Below, piece after piece: positions 1 through 11,250 of a stretch of 64,000 nucleotides of DNA. Each line of letters opens with the position of its first letter. Position 1 is the stretch's first letter. Origin of the DNA: Basidiobolus meristosporus CBS 931.73 (Eukaryota > Basidiobolomycota > Basidiobolomycetes > Basidiobolales > Basidiobolaceae); the NCBI GenBank assembly GCA_002104905.1, contig MCFE01000225.1, positions 58,662 to 122,661 of the forward strand. Direction: 5' to 3'. Below the pieces are notes generated by a model that was given only the letters and a program-made list of their open reading frames with translations, was not told the origin of the DNA and ran no database searches. Position numbers and translations under genes: made by a program.

Positions 1-444
1 AACTTCCTACCTATTTTAACTCTATTAACTTCCTCTGTTGTCCTATTTCTTAGCAAGGTCATAAACCCGTCATAGCATTTCGCAAACTATCGAGTTGAGC
101 TCCTTGTGTTTACACGCATTCCCTAGCGGTTGTTAGTTGCTGCACATCTGTGTGACATAAAGGTGGTTGTATTGTCCGGTTAAGAGAATGATACGGGACA
201 AGAGAAATGAGACTGCACTTTCGAAGTCAGCTCCAACGCCCAAGTATCTAGAGGACAATAGAAACATGCTTTGTGTAGCTCCTTTTAACTCAGTGATCGG
301 TGAAAACCAGGATACAACTGAATGGAGAGATAGTTCCAGTGGAATGCCTACTTCTTACAATTCGGCACCAAGCGTCAAAGACCCAAAAGACAACATTAGC
401 ACCGCACCCGCACCCTTCCACTTAGAGTAGACACAGCCCATGGT
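1..444 (+). other. 5' flank of kinase gene, possible upstream exon
   Basis: No recognisable domain. An open frame from the ATG at 188 to the stop at 428-430 encodes 80 Ser/Pro/Asn-rich residues, the same flavour as the disordered N-terminus of the downstream kinase. It could be a first exon joined to the kinase through an intron I could not define, or an upstream ORF in the leader. The ATG at 445 opens the long continuous frame, so I start the gene there with reservation. Confidence 0.4.
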
Positions 445-3400
445 ATGTATCCTCTAGCTAAACTTGGGTTGCGGGAGGAATTGATAAAGAACAGGCCACG
501 CTCCAAATCGATGCAACGTTGGAACTCGTATTGCACCCATAAACCTTACAGTCTGACAAATGCTACTGGCACTCGACTCAACACCCCAAAGATATTTGAC
601 ATTTATCCAGGCTCTCTTCCTAATAGCCAGCAGGGCTCAATGTTACCTCAAAAGACGACAGAATTCAAGCCGGCCAAGACAGCTCACAGGGCTTTTGAGC
701 GTATATCGAAGCCAAACAGAGCACGCAACTCGACTCTTACGGCAGCTCTGAACGCGGTAGACTCATCCTCAGAACAGGAAAAAACGAAGATGAACCTGGA
801 GAAGTATAAGCACGCCATGTCAACAATCACTAAGAAATCTCTGATGGATTTGGGCGAGAGTGTGTCGGCACTGCCTGCCCATTCTGGGCAAAGCTCGGCT
901 CAGACGAAAAATAAGAAAAACCTAACACTGGAGAACATTAACTCAAGAGCACACCCGGATGGTCCGAATTTATTATCGGCTTGTTCGTTGACTGACTCTA
1001 CATCCTCTTGCACCAGTGCAGGCTCTGGCCGACTCCCCGTATCTCCGTTTGTCTCGCCCGCGTCTAACAAAAGTTCCTTTGAGCCTGAACTATCTTCATC
1101 CCCACGAAAACACCCAGGTTTCTCGAAACCAGTCCCAGTCCCCAAAACAAAACTAAGGATTGATGAAGCAAAAATGGTTGAGTCAAGCTCGTTCTCGAAA
1201 ACCCACATCAAGCGTCCTTCAACGCCTTCCTCACTTCGAAATGTATTGAGCGCCCATAATTCAGATGCTGAGGATGCCAACAATCAAGGTATGGAATGCC
1301 ACCTATCCTCATTGAAGGAGTTGAAATTTAACCCATCGTGTTATCCCAGGCCATAAATACATCCCTCATCTTGGAGACAGGGCAAAGATAGACGCAGATA
1401 CCCTAGGCACAGACTCCTCCACCCACTCTGAATTCGATGATGATGATTGCGAAAGCAATTCCTCTGAGATTTCTTTCAACTTCTCTGGCAACCGCTTTCG
1501 CAAATCGAGTCTACTGACCGAATCTATGTCCAAGCCACCAAATGATAATTTCTCGGCATTAGGATTGATTGATGAAAGGTTTTCGGCGTCTAGAGTAAAG
1601 CAAAGTATCTATGAAGAACTCAAGGCTGCAAAATCCAGAGCCGACCTGCAGATTCGATTACTCTTGGATCAGCTTTATCAAAATTTCGACGATGAAAAGC
1701 TGCCTGATGATCCCTCGTACATGAATACCATGGGCTCTGCACGGCCCAATAAACCACCCAAAGAATTCTCGAGACCCCAAAGCTGGCCCCCAACTGTTCT
1801 GAGTGAGTATCAGCCATTCACTTTTACTCAATACATCCCCTTGCTAACCATAGGATCTGCCTTGAACAGCATCATCGCACATTATGCTGTTATCGCGCAT
1901 AGAATACCTGGCTCGACAAATCTTGGATGTCAGCATCGAAGACCTCAATCAAAAGGGGAAGGCTGGAGAAATCATGGCCCACATGTACCAGCTTTTGGAT
2001 GAGCAGAAAGCGCTAGCAGTTGGGAACGCTCAGGTAGATGAGCTTCTTACCAGTCTGGTATGGATTTTTGCCCCATGTGCACGCTTAGCAGGTGATCTGG
2101 TAAGAATTGGCCGAGCTGTTTTTTGTGTTGTGTTACGCTGGCATTAATCCATCATGTTTGTTTAGCAAAAAATCAAGGATGAACCAATGGTTCTCGACAC
2201 CAGTGAGCTGATTCGAGTTGAAACACCGACCATCCTTGAGTTTGCCTCACCGTTTCGACCTACGTCACCTTTGAGGAATGAGTACTCTCAGGAAGACCCC
2301 GCTCCTGAGCTAACGTTATCACGACCGTTGTTTACTCCTCCTGTACTGGACACTATTCCAGCTAGCCCAGACCAGAATGTACCGCATAGCCTTTCGTTCC
2401 AACATCTGGCCATTTCGCCAACTCCTGCAACCCCAAGCCCCGTACTTGCGACATCCCCCACATTGACAGCATTAACCCCGATACAAAGCCCTAGACCACA
2501 GCCAACTTTAGCTAAAGCAATAGTTACTTCGCGTATTTTAGATTCAGCCTCGAATTCTCCACCGCTGTTGGAGAGGAGAAGAGTCTCCGAAGGCGCAGTT
2601 CAAATACGTCCAAACCATCTTATTCACCGCAGTACTGCCATGGATGATAGCATTACTCACATGCGCACCGGGTCTGATATCGACCAGGTATTCCTAAACC
2701 ACGATTTGGAGAGGGAGTTGATGTTACGTCGAGGCACCAGCGACCGGATTTCCCCAAAAGCAAAGGAGCAACGGAAGGTAGACTTGATCTCTTCATCTAT
2801 CTTCCGATTCAATTGACTGACTTTTATCACCAGAGCGGACGACAAGTGTTGAATTTTTTCAGGTCTCTGAAGCTATCAATGTCTGGAGGGTCTAGCTCCC
2901 TCTCGACACCTTTTGAGACGCCTCCCCATACACCTACGTGCTTAAACAATCGTCCAGATGAGGACAGTTTGTGCAGGCCGCGGCTGGTATCCCCAACAAA
3001 CTCCCACCAGCTATCCAAAGAGAACCTGCCTTTTGATGAGTCGAAAACCGGGACACCGATTATGGCGGAGATGATATTATGTCGCATATGCGAGGAAGAG
3101 ATCCCATCTCATCAGCTAGATCAGCATTCGGAGCATTGTGCCATTACTCAGCAGTTCCATATCAAGCAAGACGAGGTTAATATTGGCCTTCAACGACTTG
3201 CTGGATCAGTGGCCAGGAGACGACAGGAGTTGATGGTTAGCTCTTCGTAGATTCGAGTCCATGTAATAAGCAACTCACGTCTAATTGCATCATAGCAAGG
3301 TGGCTGTAGTAATCGCACGATCAAAGATGCCGAAAACATCGAACACATGGTTAACAAGTAAGTAAGCCGCATACAAATGGTCAGCTGCATCTATATTGAC

Positions 3401-6086
3401 AGTATTGCGTGACCAGAACTATCAGGATCAACGAAGCAGGGAAATATGCCAACACAAAGTTCCAGAAATACCGCGACAAACTTAACCGAATTGTCGGTAG
3501 CACACCGAGTTCCGGAATTGACATTCATATTATTACCTATGCGAACAGAGCCGCCGATATGGTTAGTAACAGAAGCCTGGAATATGGCCCCTGCCATCCT
3601 CTAACTTGTGTTGACTAGATTCAGGAGAAGGCAGCAATCATGGCCAATTTCCAAGCCACTTACACATCCAACTACTCTAACTCTATCTCCTCTGCTAATC
3701 TGAGCTTTCGATCTGGGCACGAGCTTGCTGGGAACTCAAATGGCTTAAGCTTATCGAGCAATTACGGCCACAGTCACTCACGCAGCAGCTCAGCTTCTAA
3801 GCACTCCAACTCTGGTAAGCCCAAGCACTCTCCACTGAATACGTAAGCGTTTTCTAAACAGCGTATCTGTAGAATCAGATTCTCCGATGGTTGGAACATC
3901 TGGATCCAAGAGGCTGGTCTCTCTCTTTACTGCCATTCTTCGAGGCGGTAGCAAGCGATCCCTATCCTACTCTGGATCCAGTAATACTCTTGAAAAAACG
4001 GTAATTCAGCCACTTGGTACACCATCTCGCCAGTCTCCAATCTAACCGACTGTCTTTAAGACGCAGAGAAGCGCAAGAATGCCAAGCATTCGTGATTTCG
4101 AAATATTGAAGCCAATCAGTCGAGGTGCCTTTGGTAAAGTGTATTTAGCGAGGAAGCGGACCACACACGACCTGTACGCCATCAAGATCCTGAAAAAATC
4201 CGACATGGTCCGTAAGAATATGGTCAGTCAAGTCATGGCCGAGCGACGTGTGATGAGCCTTGCGAAGACCCCGTTTGTGGTGAAGCTTTACTATGCATTC
4301 CAATCTACTGACTATCTGTACCTGGTAAGAAAGCATACGATGGCACACGGGAAATCTTAACCTCATCCGTTTCTGTTGTTCTAGGTGATGGAGTACCTAA
4401 TTGGTGGTGATCTTAGCTCCCTGCTGCAAATCATGGGCGCTTTTGAGGAGGACATGGCTCGCATTTATGCTGCCGAGACCGTCCTAGCACTTGAGTACCT
4501 ACATAATAACGGCATTACCCATAAGGACCTGAAGCCAGATAATTTGTTGATCGACTCCGAGGGTCATATCAAATTAACAGTAGGCCCATCTCTTAGAGCT
4601 CGATTCATGAAGGCTGTACTAAGCTTATCATCCACAGGATTTTGGCTTGTCCAGAATATCGGTAAAGGAGAAGGAATCATACTCTGGGTCTTCAACCGAA
4701 AAGATGGTACGATCTAATAATAATAACCCAATGCTCGGATATGGATTCGCTCAATTGTCGTTCATTCTTGTTTCTAGAATCTCCGAGGGACGCTGCGATC
4801 TCATAAAAACCTTCGTCGTGCGGCCCTTGAGCAATCTTTCCAGCCCATGTCTCCACACGGTTCCTTGCGAGGGACATTGAGTCGAGATAAAATCGCATCT
4901 GCGCGTCTTCATGCTCTGAAAAGTGGCATTGTGAGGGATACCAAGCTGCTGGGAACCCCTGACTATCTTGCCCCCGAACTGCTAACCGGAGTAGGCCATG
5001 GTAAATTCACAATTGTTGTGCATTGAACAAATTCGATAGGTAACCAATGTATACCTAGGCCCTGCCGTTGACTGGTGGGCGCTAGGAGTATGTTTGTTCG
5101 AGTTTCTAGTAGGTTATCCCCCGTTTATGGATGAGACTCCCGAGAACATATTTAAAAACATCTTGAATCACGGTTAGTTGTGCATACCCATCTACATTTC
5201 TACTCAAACCAACTAACTCCCGATTTAGCGATTGATTGGCCACCCGAAGGCATTTTATCAGATACTGCCAAGGATCTGATTTCTAGACTGCTAACAGTTG
5301 ATCCTGAAGCTCGGTTGAAATCGCAAGGTATTACACATTGATGTTACCATCATGCTAAGCCTCAGGCTGACTTTCCTCTCCCAAGACGTCAAGAAGCACC
5401 CGTTCTTCAATGGAATCAATTGGGACGACATGAGACAGCACGAGCCACCGTTCATTCCTGATCCCATTGATCAGCTGGATACGAGCTATTTCGATGGTTA
5501 GTGGCTGCCGAGACAACAACCGAAGTGAACCATTGCTAAACCATTGCACATCCATATAGTTCGCAATATGCGTGCCGATATCCGTGGTCTCTCTACAACT
5601 AGCTTAACAGACGTTGACAACACCCCGCAGGCGGTTACTCCTCACACTCCATTGATGGACATCACAAATCCGATAGACGAGGACTCCTCCAAAGACATCA
5701 ACTCGCTACCTGCACTCGTGTCCCCGAAAAGAGACCGACGAATCTCGGTACTGCGAAGAGGGAAAAGCACCAGGCTCATCGATCCGCTGCCCATACCACG
5801 ACCACCAAGCGTTCTAGACCCAGAGTTCGACGCGTTCATGTACAAGAACGTGGATCTTTTGAACGAGACCAATAAGAAAAAATCATCCATGATCATCACT
5901 GCCCAGCAGAAGCAACAGCTGCAACAACAGTTTGACCAGAGCGAGAATTCTCTACCACTTCAGCACGAACACCTTCGCAAGTCCGAACGAAGCGTGTCTT
6001 CTGGCAACTTGCTGGTGAGCCCTTCGCCACCAAGCGGCACCCATCTCGCCAGATCCAAATCCTACGCCTCCTCATCCGCCAACTAG
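445..6086 (+). CDS. RIM15/cek1-type AGC-family serine/threonine protein kinase, 17 exons
   Basis: Fungal Greatwall-like kinase; relatives (S. cerevisiae Rim15, S. pombe Cek1) link nutrient signalling to quiescence through endosulfines. Inferred exons: 445-1288, 1350-1802, 1870-2099, 2166-2777, 2834-3235, 3296-3357, 3417-3561, 3619-3814, 3873-4000, 4061-4324, 4385-4579, 4638-4661, 4778-5000, 5059-5172, 5229-5327, 5386-5496, 5560-6086; they keep frame and give about 1542 aa. Order: disordered Ser/Pro-rich N-terminus; helical region near 480-550; Cys/His zinc-finger-like motif [20 protein letters not shown] (about 796-815); kinase domain from about 1037 with glycine loop SRGAFGKV, Lys 1066, THKDLKPDN (Lys where most kinases have Arg in HRD), DFG 1178-1180, then about 70 residues before APE at 1250-1252, the split activation segment typical of this subfamily; AGC-type tail ([13 protein letters not shown]). 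No PAS domain seen, unlike yeast Rim15. The start and exon borders are inferred; kinase identity is secure. Confidence 0.92.
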
Positions 6087-6536
6087 GCTCCTTCCCCATG
6101 TATTTTTACCGTGTCTATGTAATATCCGATCATTCTTTAACCCGATCCACTGTTCCCGTTGGGAGATGTACCATTATTTTATTTCCCTAACCTCGGCTCA
6201 AAATCCATATCATATCCAGCACTTTAGGCGCAGATCTACTAAATCTTCTAGAAATCCCGACCATTTCTACTATTCACCACCACTATTCTGCCTGCCCACT
6301 CCCCATCTCCATCTCCATCCCCCTCTGCCAAATAAACCGGTCTCTCTGAAGTAGAGGAATGTTTATATTGCTTCAACCCAAAAAAAGAAATGTCCATGTA
6401 AAGATATGTATGCGAAAGCAGAGAAGTATAGTTCGGATTAATTCTAAATATGCGTGAACGGGTGGCGAGGATAGTTGGCTGATATATGCAAGACTGGATT
6501 AAATGCGCAGCTAATCAATTTCTCTCGGTGACAAAA
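6087..6536. other. Convergent intergenic region
   Basis: Lies between the 3' ends of the kinase (+) and YTH (-) genes. Pyrimidine-rich around 6240-6330, with an AATAAA at 6331-6336 that could serve as the kinase poly(A) signal. No further gene seen. Confidence 0.6.
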
Positions 6537-8727
6537 TCAGTTGCTGTGGTAGCTAGAGAGGGAGTTAGAGCGCGCCATGGAGGCTGCTGCTAGTGCGGGG
6601 TCTCTGCCGGGATGCTCCGATGTGTTGTTAGGAGGTTCCGAGATTTTCTTCTCGTAGAATTCGAAATCGTCTAGAATGGAAGCCTTGTGACGATACTCCA
6701 AGAACATCTTGAGCATGTCCTGACCCGCCTCTTCATTCAACTCTTGCGTATCCCTGCTATTTGTGACCGGCTTGTTGTTGTTAAGCCTATGGAGGAGGAT
6801 TAGATTCAAGCAGGAGGCCAGGCTTCTTTCTTTACTTACGGGACTATGATGTGGCGAAGATGCGCGTTGGGGATATCTTTCACGAATATCCACTTCAGGC
6901 TGAAGATCCCTTTCCACTTGTTTTGAGCCCAGACTGTACTATTTGTACTGTAATCCAAAGGAGTTAACATCTGGGCAGCTCCGCAGAAGTGTCCGCTAGG
7001 GATTGCACATGTGAGTCTTTTGCACTTCGGCACATTGAAATAACACGGCTATACCTTCCATTCACACTGAAAAAGAGGTACACGGGTCCTCTAGTGGAAT
7101 TCTCTTTGAAAGCCTTATCAAGTCTTCTATTACCCATCTCGGTACTGGTCCAAATGTGGTACTGTTCGAAATTAAGGTCAGCATCGGCGTGGGAGGGGGG
7201 GTAGATCGCCAACCTGGCTTACCTTTAAAGATTTATGTACATCGTCTTCAGTGAACGATTTGATGACAAAATAACGGGCCTGGAAAGTCAAAACTGGTAA
7301 ATCCATCATGTGAAGGAAATTCCGTGGTTATGGTTAAGCTTACGTTAGCAGGACTGGTGTTGAACGATTTAGGGTTGTAGAGCGATAGAAGTTCAGGGTT
7401 TGTACATTTCCCCATTCGACCTGAGATCCTAGGTTGTGTTGCGGCAGGGGCTGCCGAGTGATTGCCGGTGATTCCCCTTTGATTCATGTCGAATTGTGAA
7501 CCATTTGCGTTTAGAAATCGCATGTTTTCGGGCATGGGATTTCCAAAGTTACTCCACCCCTGCGTATTATGACGTGCACCAGCACTGCTCAACCCGTCTA
7601 GAAAGCCAAGAGAGGTCAGAAAAGCTCGCTCCAAGGAAATCAAATCGTCGGGGGTCTGTACACCCGATCGACAACACTGGCCTGTCATACCTGAGGCAAA
7701 AACCGCACCTATATTTCTTCCTGGGAGGTTTGGGCTTGTATCCCGGCGTCGATCAACGTATTGATGAGGCTGAAATTCGTGGTTTGCTGTATACATGTTA
7801 TCAACTCCAATGCTGCCATTTCCATCGTTTAAATACGCTTCAGAAAAGGTTTTGGAAGAAGGTGATGTTAAAAACTGGGTTGAAATTACCAAAACATGCA
7901 TATCCATGCCACACACCTCCACCTGCACGTCTCCCACCGTATCTAGGGTTTTGATAGAACATCCTGTTGGACTCATCAGAGGCTCCACCATATCGCGTTC
8001 CAGCTGAGTTTCCAAAAGATTCTCCATTACGTCCAAAATTCTCCCCAGTGCGATTACTACTGTATCTAGGCTGGTTTTCCAGCTTCGATAATGAGCGATA
8101 ATCATTTCGAGCATACGAAAAGGGGTGAGCATCGGTTGCAGGTGTCGAGAGGGTCTGATTCTCTAATAGATTGCTAGGTAGTAGACTTGCTTCCGCTCTA
8201 GATGTTTCTTCGTATCTTGTATTACGCTGCGGTATCGTAGGATTGTAAACCGGCTGCGAATCAGTAGACCATATATTCTTGGAAGGGTTTCTGGAAGGAA
8301 AATTGCTCTAATGAAGGGCACACTCCCATGTCAGCCAGAAGGTATGTGAAAGGAAGGAAAACATTCAGAATAGCAACCTGGGCGTTTCTCTGCTCGAAAT
8401 ATGCGCCTCTGTTTCCGGAGCTGAGCGAGCCACGAGAGTCGGCACGGTGGTGAGGGTCTATGGAGATATTACGGTGTAAGAATATAGAACGAATGTAAAT
8501 TGAACGAGTCATCTTTTGTTGAAAAAGAAAAAACCTAAAGGTTCTGTTGAATAAAGCCCCTGGGTATCCAAAAATACATTCGACCTATACGAAGTGTTGT
8601 GCTCGTCAGAAGCGAAGCCAGGCGGAAAGTTTACGCCTGCAGCATCGGTCTTCCTTGGATTCCCCGACTGAGCATGTCGTAAGTAAGAATCCGGTATGGC
8701 TTCGCTTTGAAAAAAGGAATGGTTCAT
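6537..8727 (-). CDS. YTH-domain RNA-binding protein (YTHDF type), N6-methyladenosine reader
   Basis: Inferred exons in transcription order: 8727-8535, 8457-8378, 8307-7915, 7874-7344, 7279-7223, 7161-7055, 6995-6840, 6786-6537; about 588 aa. The first 400 residues are low-complexity and Asn/Ser/Gly/Arg-rich, as in cytosolic YTHDF proteins. The YTH domain occupies about 400-560: [20 protein letters not shown]-like start, [60 protein letters not shown]. The three cage tryptophans are present (422, 476, 481) with the same spacing as in human YTHDF2 (432, 486, 491), so m6A binding is likely retained. The 40-nt intron 7875-7914 (GTGTGG donor) is unusually short and was chosen because it alone restores frame; the first intron has a weak GTTTTT donor. 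It probably affects mRNA stability or translation in the cytoplasm. Family assignment is firm, exon 3/4 border less so. Confidence 0.93.
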
Positions 8728-9121
8728 GGTGAAAAAGGAAATGTCTTTGACTGTACTAAGAAATGTATGGACAGGCGCTTGGATTAGGGTTGTTTATGCT
8801 TAATTTAAGTCAAGCATACCTAACTTGACAAGAACAAGCTACCAACAAAAAAAGAAGACATTCATTTATTCATGTTTTCCAGCGACTTATCACAGCTTGT
8901 GGAACACCAAATTTCATCTGAGTCAACGACTACCAATTCCACCCTTTTGCCTCGGGCCCTCCGCCAATGGGCCCCAAGAAGCTTCCTGAATGACAAAGGA
9001 ACCAATTGAAGTCTCGATAATAAATGTCGATAATTTATTCAACAAAATCTCTACAAATTATAAATCAACAAATTCCTAATATCATACAGAAATATTGCTC
9101 AAAGAATGTTGAATGAGATGT
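8728..9121. other. Intergenic: YTH promoter side and 3' flank of SRPBCC gene
   Basis: No coding potential recognised. AT-rich, with TTTATT motifs (for example around 9035) that read as AATAAA on the minus strand and may be poly(A) signals for the SRPBCC gene. Confidence 0.5.
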
Positions 9122-9553
9122 TTATTGGCGAGCAGCGGCGGCAAGCTCGACCAAGCCATCCTTCTTCTTGTATTGGGAGTCTTGGATAACGGCCTGGGTG
9201 GCATCAGCACTGTAGTCACCAGCCCATTGAACGAAGGTGGTGTTGTCGTGGGTAACTGGGAGAAGCTTGAAGCTGTGCATGGAGGACATGAAGTCGGTGG
9301 CAGGCTCGGATTCGATGACCTCATAGGTGACGGTATGACGAAGATCGGACAACTCGACGATCTTGAACACTTGGACGGTGCCGTCCTTGAAAATGACCTT
9401 ACGAGTAGAACCAACCTCAGCAGAAGTACCGTTCTGAACCTCGACGGACTCAACAAGACTCCAGAACTTGAAGTTGCATTCTCTGACCATAGACCAGACA
9501 GCGTTGACTGGAGCAGGAATGACGTGAGATTCGACGACGTGAGACACAGACAT
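9122..9553 (-). CDS. SRPBCC/START-like (polyketide cyclase, Bet v1-like) small protein
   Basis: Single exon, 143 aa, about one SRPBCC domain. The opening (SHVVESHVIPAPVNAVWSMV) matches the first strand and helix of the Polyketide_cyc2/PYR1-like fold; the centre has alternating strands (STRKVIFKDG, HTVTYEVIES, TTFVQWAGDYS); the end is the long C-terminal helix (ATQAVIQDSQYKKKDGLVEL). Such proteins enclose a hydrophobic cavity and bind or modify small lipophilic ligands; the ligand cannot be inferred. No signal peptide or membrane segment, so probably cytosolic. The opposite strand is also open over the whole gene, but only this frame shows family features. Not co-transcribed with neighbours as far as I can see: 228 bp separate it from the UPF0303 gene. 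Confidence 0.82.
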   Translation of the reverse strand: MSVSHVVESHVIPAPVNAVWSMVRECNFKFWSLVESVEVQNGTSAEVGSTRKVIFKDGTVQVFKIVELSDLRHTVTYEVIESEPATDFMSSMHSFKLLPVTHDNTTFVQWAGDYSADATQAVIQDSQYKKKDGLVELAAAARQ

Positions 9554-9781
9554 GGCTTCTATTGATTGTTACCTAGGCGAAAAGGTGCCGTTTCCTCCTT
9601 CTCAGAGTTCTTAAATATTGCTGAAATTTCCTTGCATGGGTTTCGGATCCCAGATGCATTCTCCAATATCATTGGTAAAAAGGAAAAAAAATCATGTTGC
9701 CAAATTAAGGTGGAAGAGCATGGAACAACTGTATTCAATCTTTATGCTATTTATTAGGAGAGTATTCCTGAACACTGTCCG
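9554..9781. other. Intergenic region between SRPBCC and UPF0303 genes
   Basis: Probable promoter of the SRPBCC gene and 3' end of the UPF0303 gene; a TTTATT near 9748 is AATAAA on the minus strand. Nothing else recognised. Confidence 0.5.
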
Positions 9782-10258
9782 TTATGCTTGTTGAGAGGCT
9801 CCCAGGTATTCCTGAATACTATCGACCACAAGCTGGTGATCGTCTTGCTGTGCGAGACCAGACACTGCAATCGCGCCCACAATGCCCACATTTTTAATGG
9901 TCAGCGGGAAAGCACCACCGTGGGCAGCGTACTCCTTCTCAGACACCATGTACTTCTCCTCGATGCTTTTTCCCTGGCTGCCGATATACTGGCCAACGTA
10001 GTACGAGCTATGACCGAATCTCAGAACCGTGCGAGTCTTTCTTTGGATCCATTCCCCATTATCTGGACAAGTTCCATCCATGGCGAAGTGAAATAGCCTC
10101 TGGTTGTTGCGGGAGATATCGATGGTTACTGGCTTTCCGTTTAATGCCCTGGCCTTGGACAGGATCAGCAGTCCAAGCTGGAGCGCATCCTCGTTGGTAA
10201 ATTTCTCGAACTGAAGCTCGGCCTCTTGGGTCAACAGAGTGTTAAGTAATTGAGTCAT
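9782..10258 (-). CDS. UPF0303 family protein (DUF336/HbpS-like), relative of yeast YBR137W
   Basis: Single exon, 158 aa, the usual length for the family. Characteristic segments are present: an N-terminal helix with EDALQLGLLILSKA, a strand NGKPVTIDISRNNQRLFHFA, the block RKTRTVLRFGHSSYYVGQY, and the C-terminal signature AAHGGAFPLTIKN...GAIAVSGLAQQDDHQLVV, where the HGGAFP and VSGL..DDH motifs define the fold. HbpS relatives bind haem; yeast YBR137W has been linked to tail-anchored protein targeting. Which role applies here is not shown by sequence. No targeting signal seen. Confidence 0.9.
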   Translation of the reverse strand: MTQLLNTLLTQEAELQFEKFTNEDALQLGLLILSKARALNGKPVTIDISRNNQRLFHFAMDGTCPDNGEWIQRKTRTVLRFGHSSYYVGQYIGSQGKSIEEKYMVSEKEYAAHGGAFPLTIKNVGIVGAIAVSGLAQQDDHQLVVDSIQEYLGASQQA

Positions 10259-10863
10259 GACTGCAGGTCTCTACTCTATGGGGATCCTCACCCAATCTAT
10301 CGAATTTATAGTTTTTGTGATCTTTGACGTCATACTTTTCTGACTAATCAGTCCAATCAGTTCTGCACGAACAACAGTTACTGGAACACAGACCTTCATT
10401 CTGAAAGATCTTGCTGATAAGTAGGAAAAGACCCATACTGTCAATACGATATGCACTGTTCCATTGACCAAGTCCTCCATTCGATGGACTAGATAGTATA
10501 TTCGAGATTATGTTCTCCAGAGATTTGGTGATGAAAGAGCGTACGTTCGGTGCTCCTGGTGGCTGGATGGATCCTTTTGTATTCTCAAACTTCTACTATT
10601 TCCCGGATTCACATTAGGCATAGCATGTAGTCGTACATATTTACATAAAGATATTGAGTTTGACGCCTCCTCCTTGGTGTAGAAGCTATCACTCAGAAAT
10701 CTATCTTCAAGTTCTTTGTTTGTGAGGTACCAGCCCCATATTAATCACACGCCTATTTCAAGAGTGGCGAACATACTAGCAAGGAAATCATCGACTCCTG
10801 AAGATAAAGCTCTGACTACTCTTACTAGCGCGAACATGGTATTTTATTAATGCCCTCCACGGG
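10259..10863. other. Intergenic region
   Basis: About 600 bp between the UPF0303 start and the GatC stop. Only short random frames. A TTTTATT near 10842 could be the GatC poly(A) signal on the minus strand. No RNA gene recognised. Confidence 0.5.
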
Positions 10864-11250
10864 TTACTGGTTGGACGAGGCCTGTCTCACGACATAGTAA
10901 TTGCCGTATAGTTCCTTTGCATGTCGAAGTAAACCACGCCCTTTCACTTCCTTGGAGTAGAGCGCCTCCTCCGGTCTGGTAACCTGAAAGCTCACGGTTT
11001 TTTCAGGGGTCAGTCTTATTAATGGCTCGACTTCGCCAACCTCCACTTCCTGGATCTTCCCGACCAGATGACACAGGTCGTTTACATCCTTAGTCAAGAC
11101 CTCCAATTTCTCGGGTGAAAAGTGGAGGTTTGAGAGCTTGGAAAGATGGGAGAGTTCATCTTTAGTAATAACACCTGACGAGTGTACTGTGCTGGTGGGT
11201 AGTAGGGAGCGAACTGACCAACTGGGCTTCGGTTTGAGATACTGAAGCAT
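10864..11250 (-). CDS. GatC-like subunit of mitochondrial glutamyl-tRNA(Gln) amidotransferase
   Basis: Single exon, 128 aa. The N-terminus (MLQYLKPKPSWSVRSLLPTS) is basic and hydroxylated without acidic residues, consistent with a mitochondrial presequence. It is followed by the GatC pattern: ITKDELSHLSKLSNLHFSPE, a helix LTKDVNDLCHLVGKIQEVEV and GEVEPLIRLTPEK, corresponding to the family's 'hLakLArL...eGVeP'. GatC stabilises the GatA-GatB complex that converts misacylated Glu-tRNA(Gln) to Gln-tRNA(Gln) in the organelle. The C-terminal extension (GRGLLRHAKELYGNYYVV) follows the usual end of the domain. The family is short and divergent, hence moderate confidence. Confidence 0.8.
   Translation of the reverse strand: MLQYLKPKPSWSVRSLLPTSTVHSSGVITKDELSHLSKLSNLHFSPEKLEVLTKDVNDLCHLVGKIQEVEVGEVEPLIRLTPEKTVSFQVTRPEEALYSKEVKGRGLLRHAKELYGNYYVVRQASSNQ

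Noticed and set aside
900-1283. 127-codon frame on the minus strand
   Set aside because: Shadow of the kinase N-terminal exon.
3249-3260. AGATTCGAGTCC, resembling a tRNA gene B box
   Set aside because: It lies in a kinase intron; no A box, acceptor stem or cloverleaf can be drawn around it.
7496-7954. 152-codon plus-strand frame over the YTH gene
   Set aside because: Shadow of the low-complexity N-terminal exons on the minus strand.
9113-9565. A 150-codon open frame antisense to the SRPBCC gene
   Set aside because: It mirrors the minus-strand gene codon for codon and has no domain features; the minus frame has clear SRPBCC motifs.
9122-11250. Co-directional SRPBCC, UPF0303 and GatC genes as a functional cluster
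   Set aside because: Spacers of 228 and 605 bp, unrelated functions, eukaryotic context; no evidence of shared regulation.
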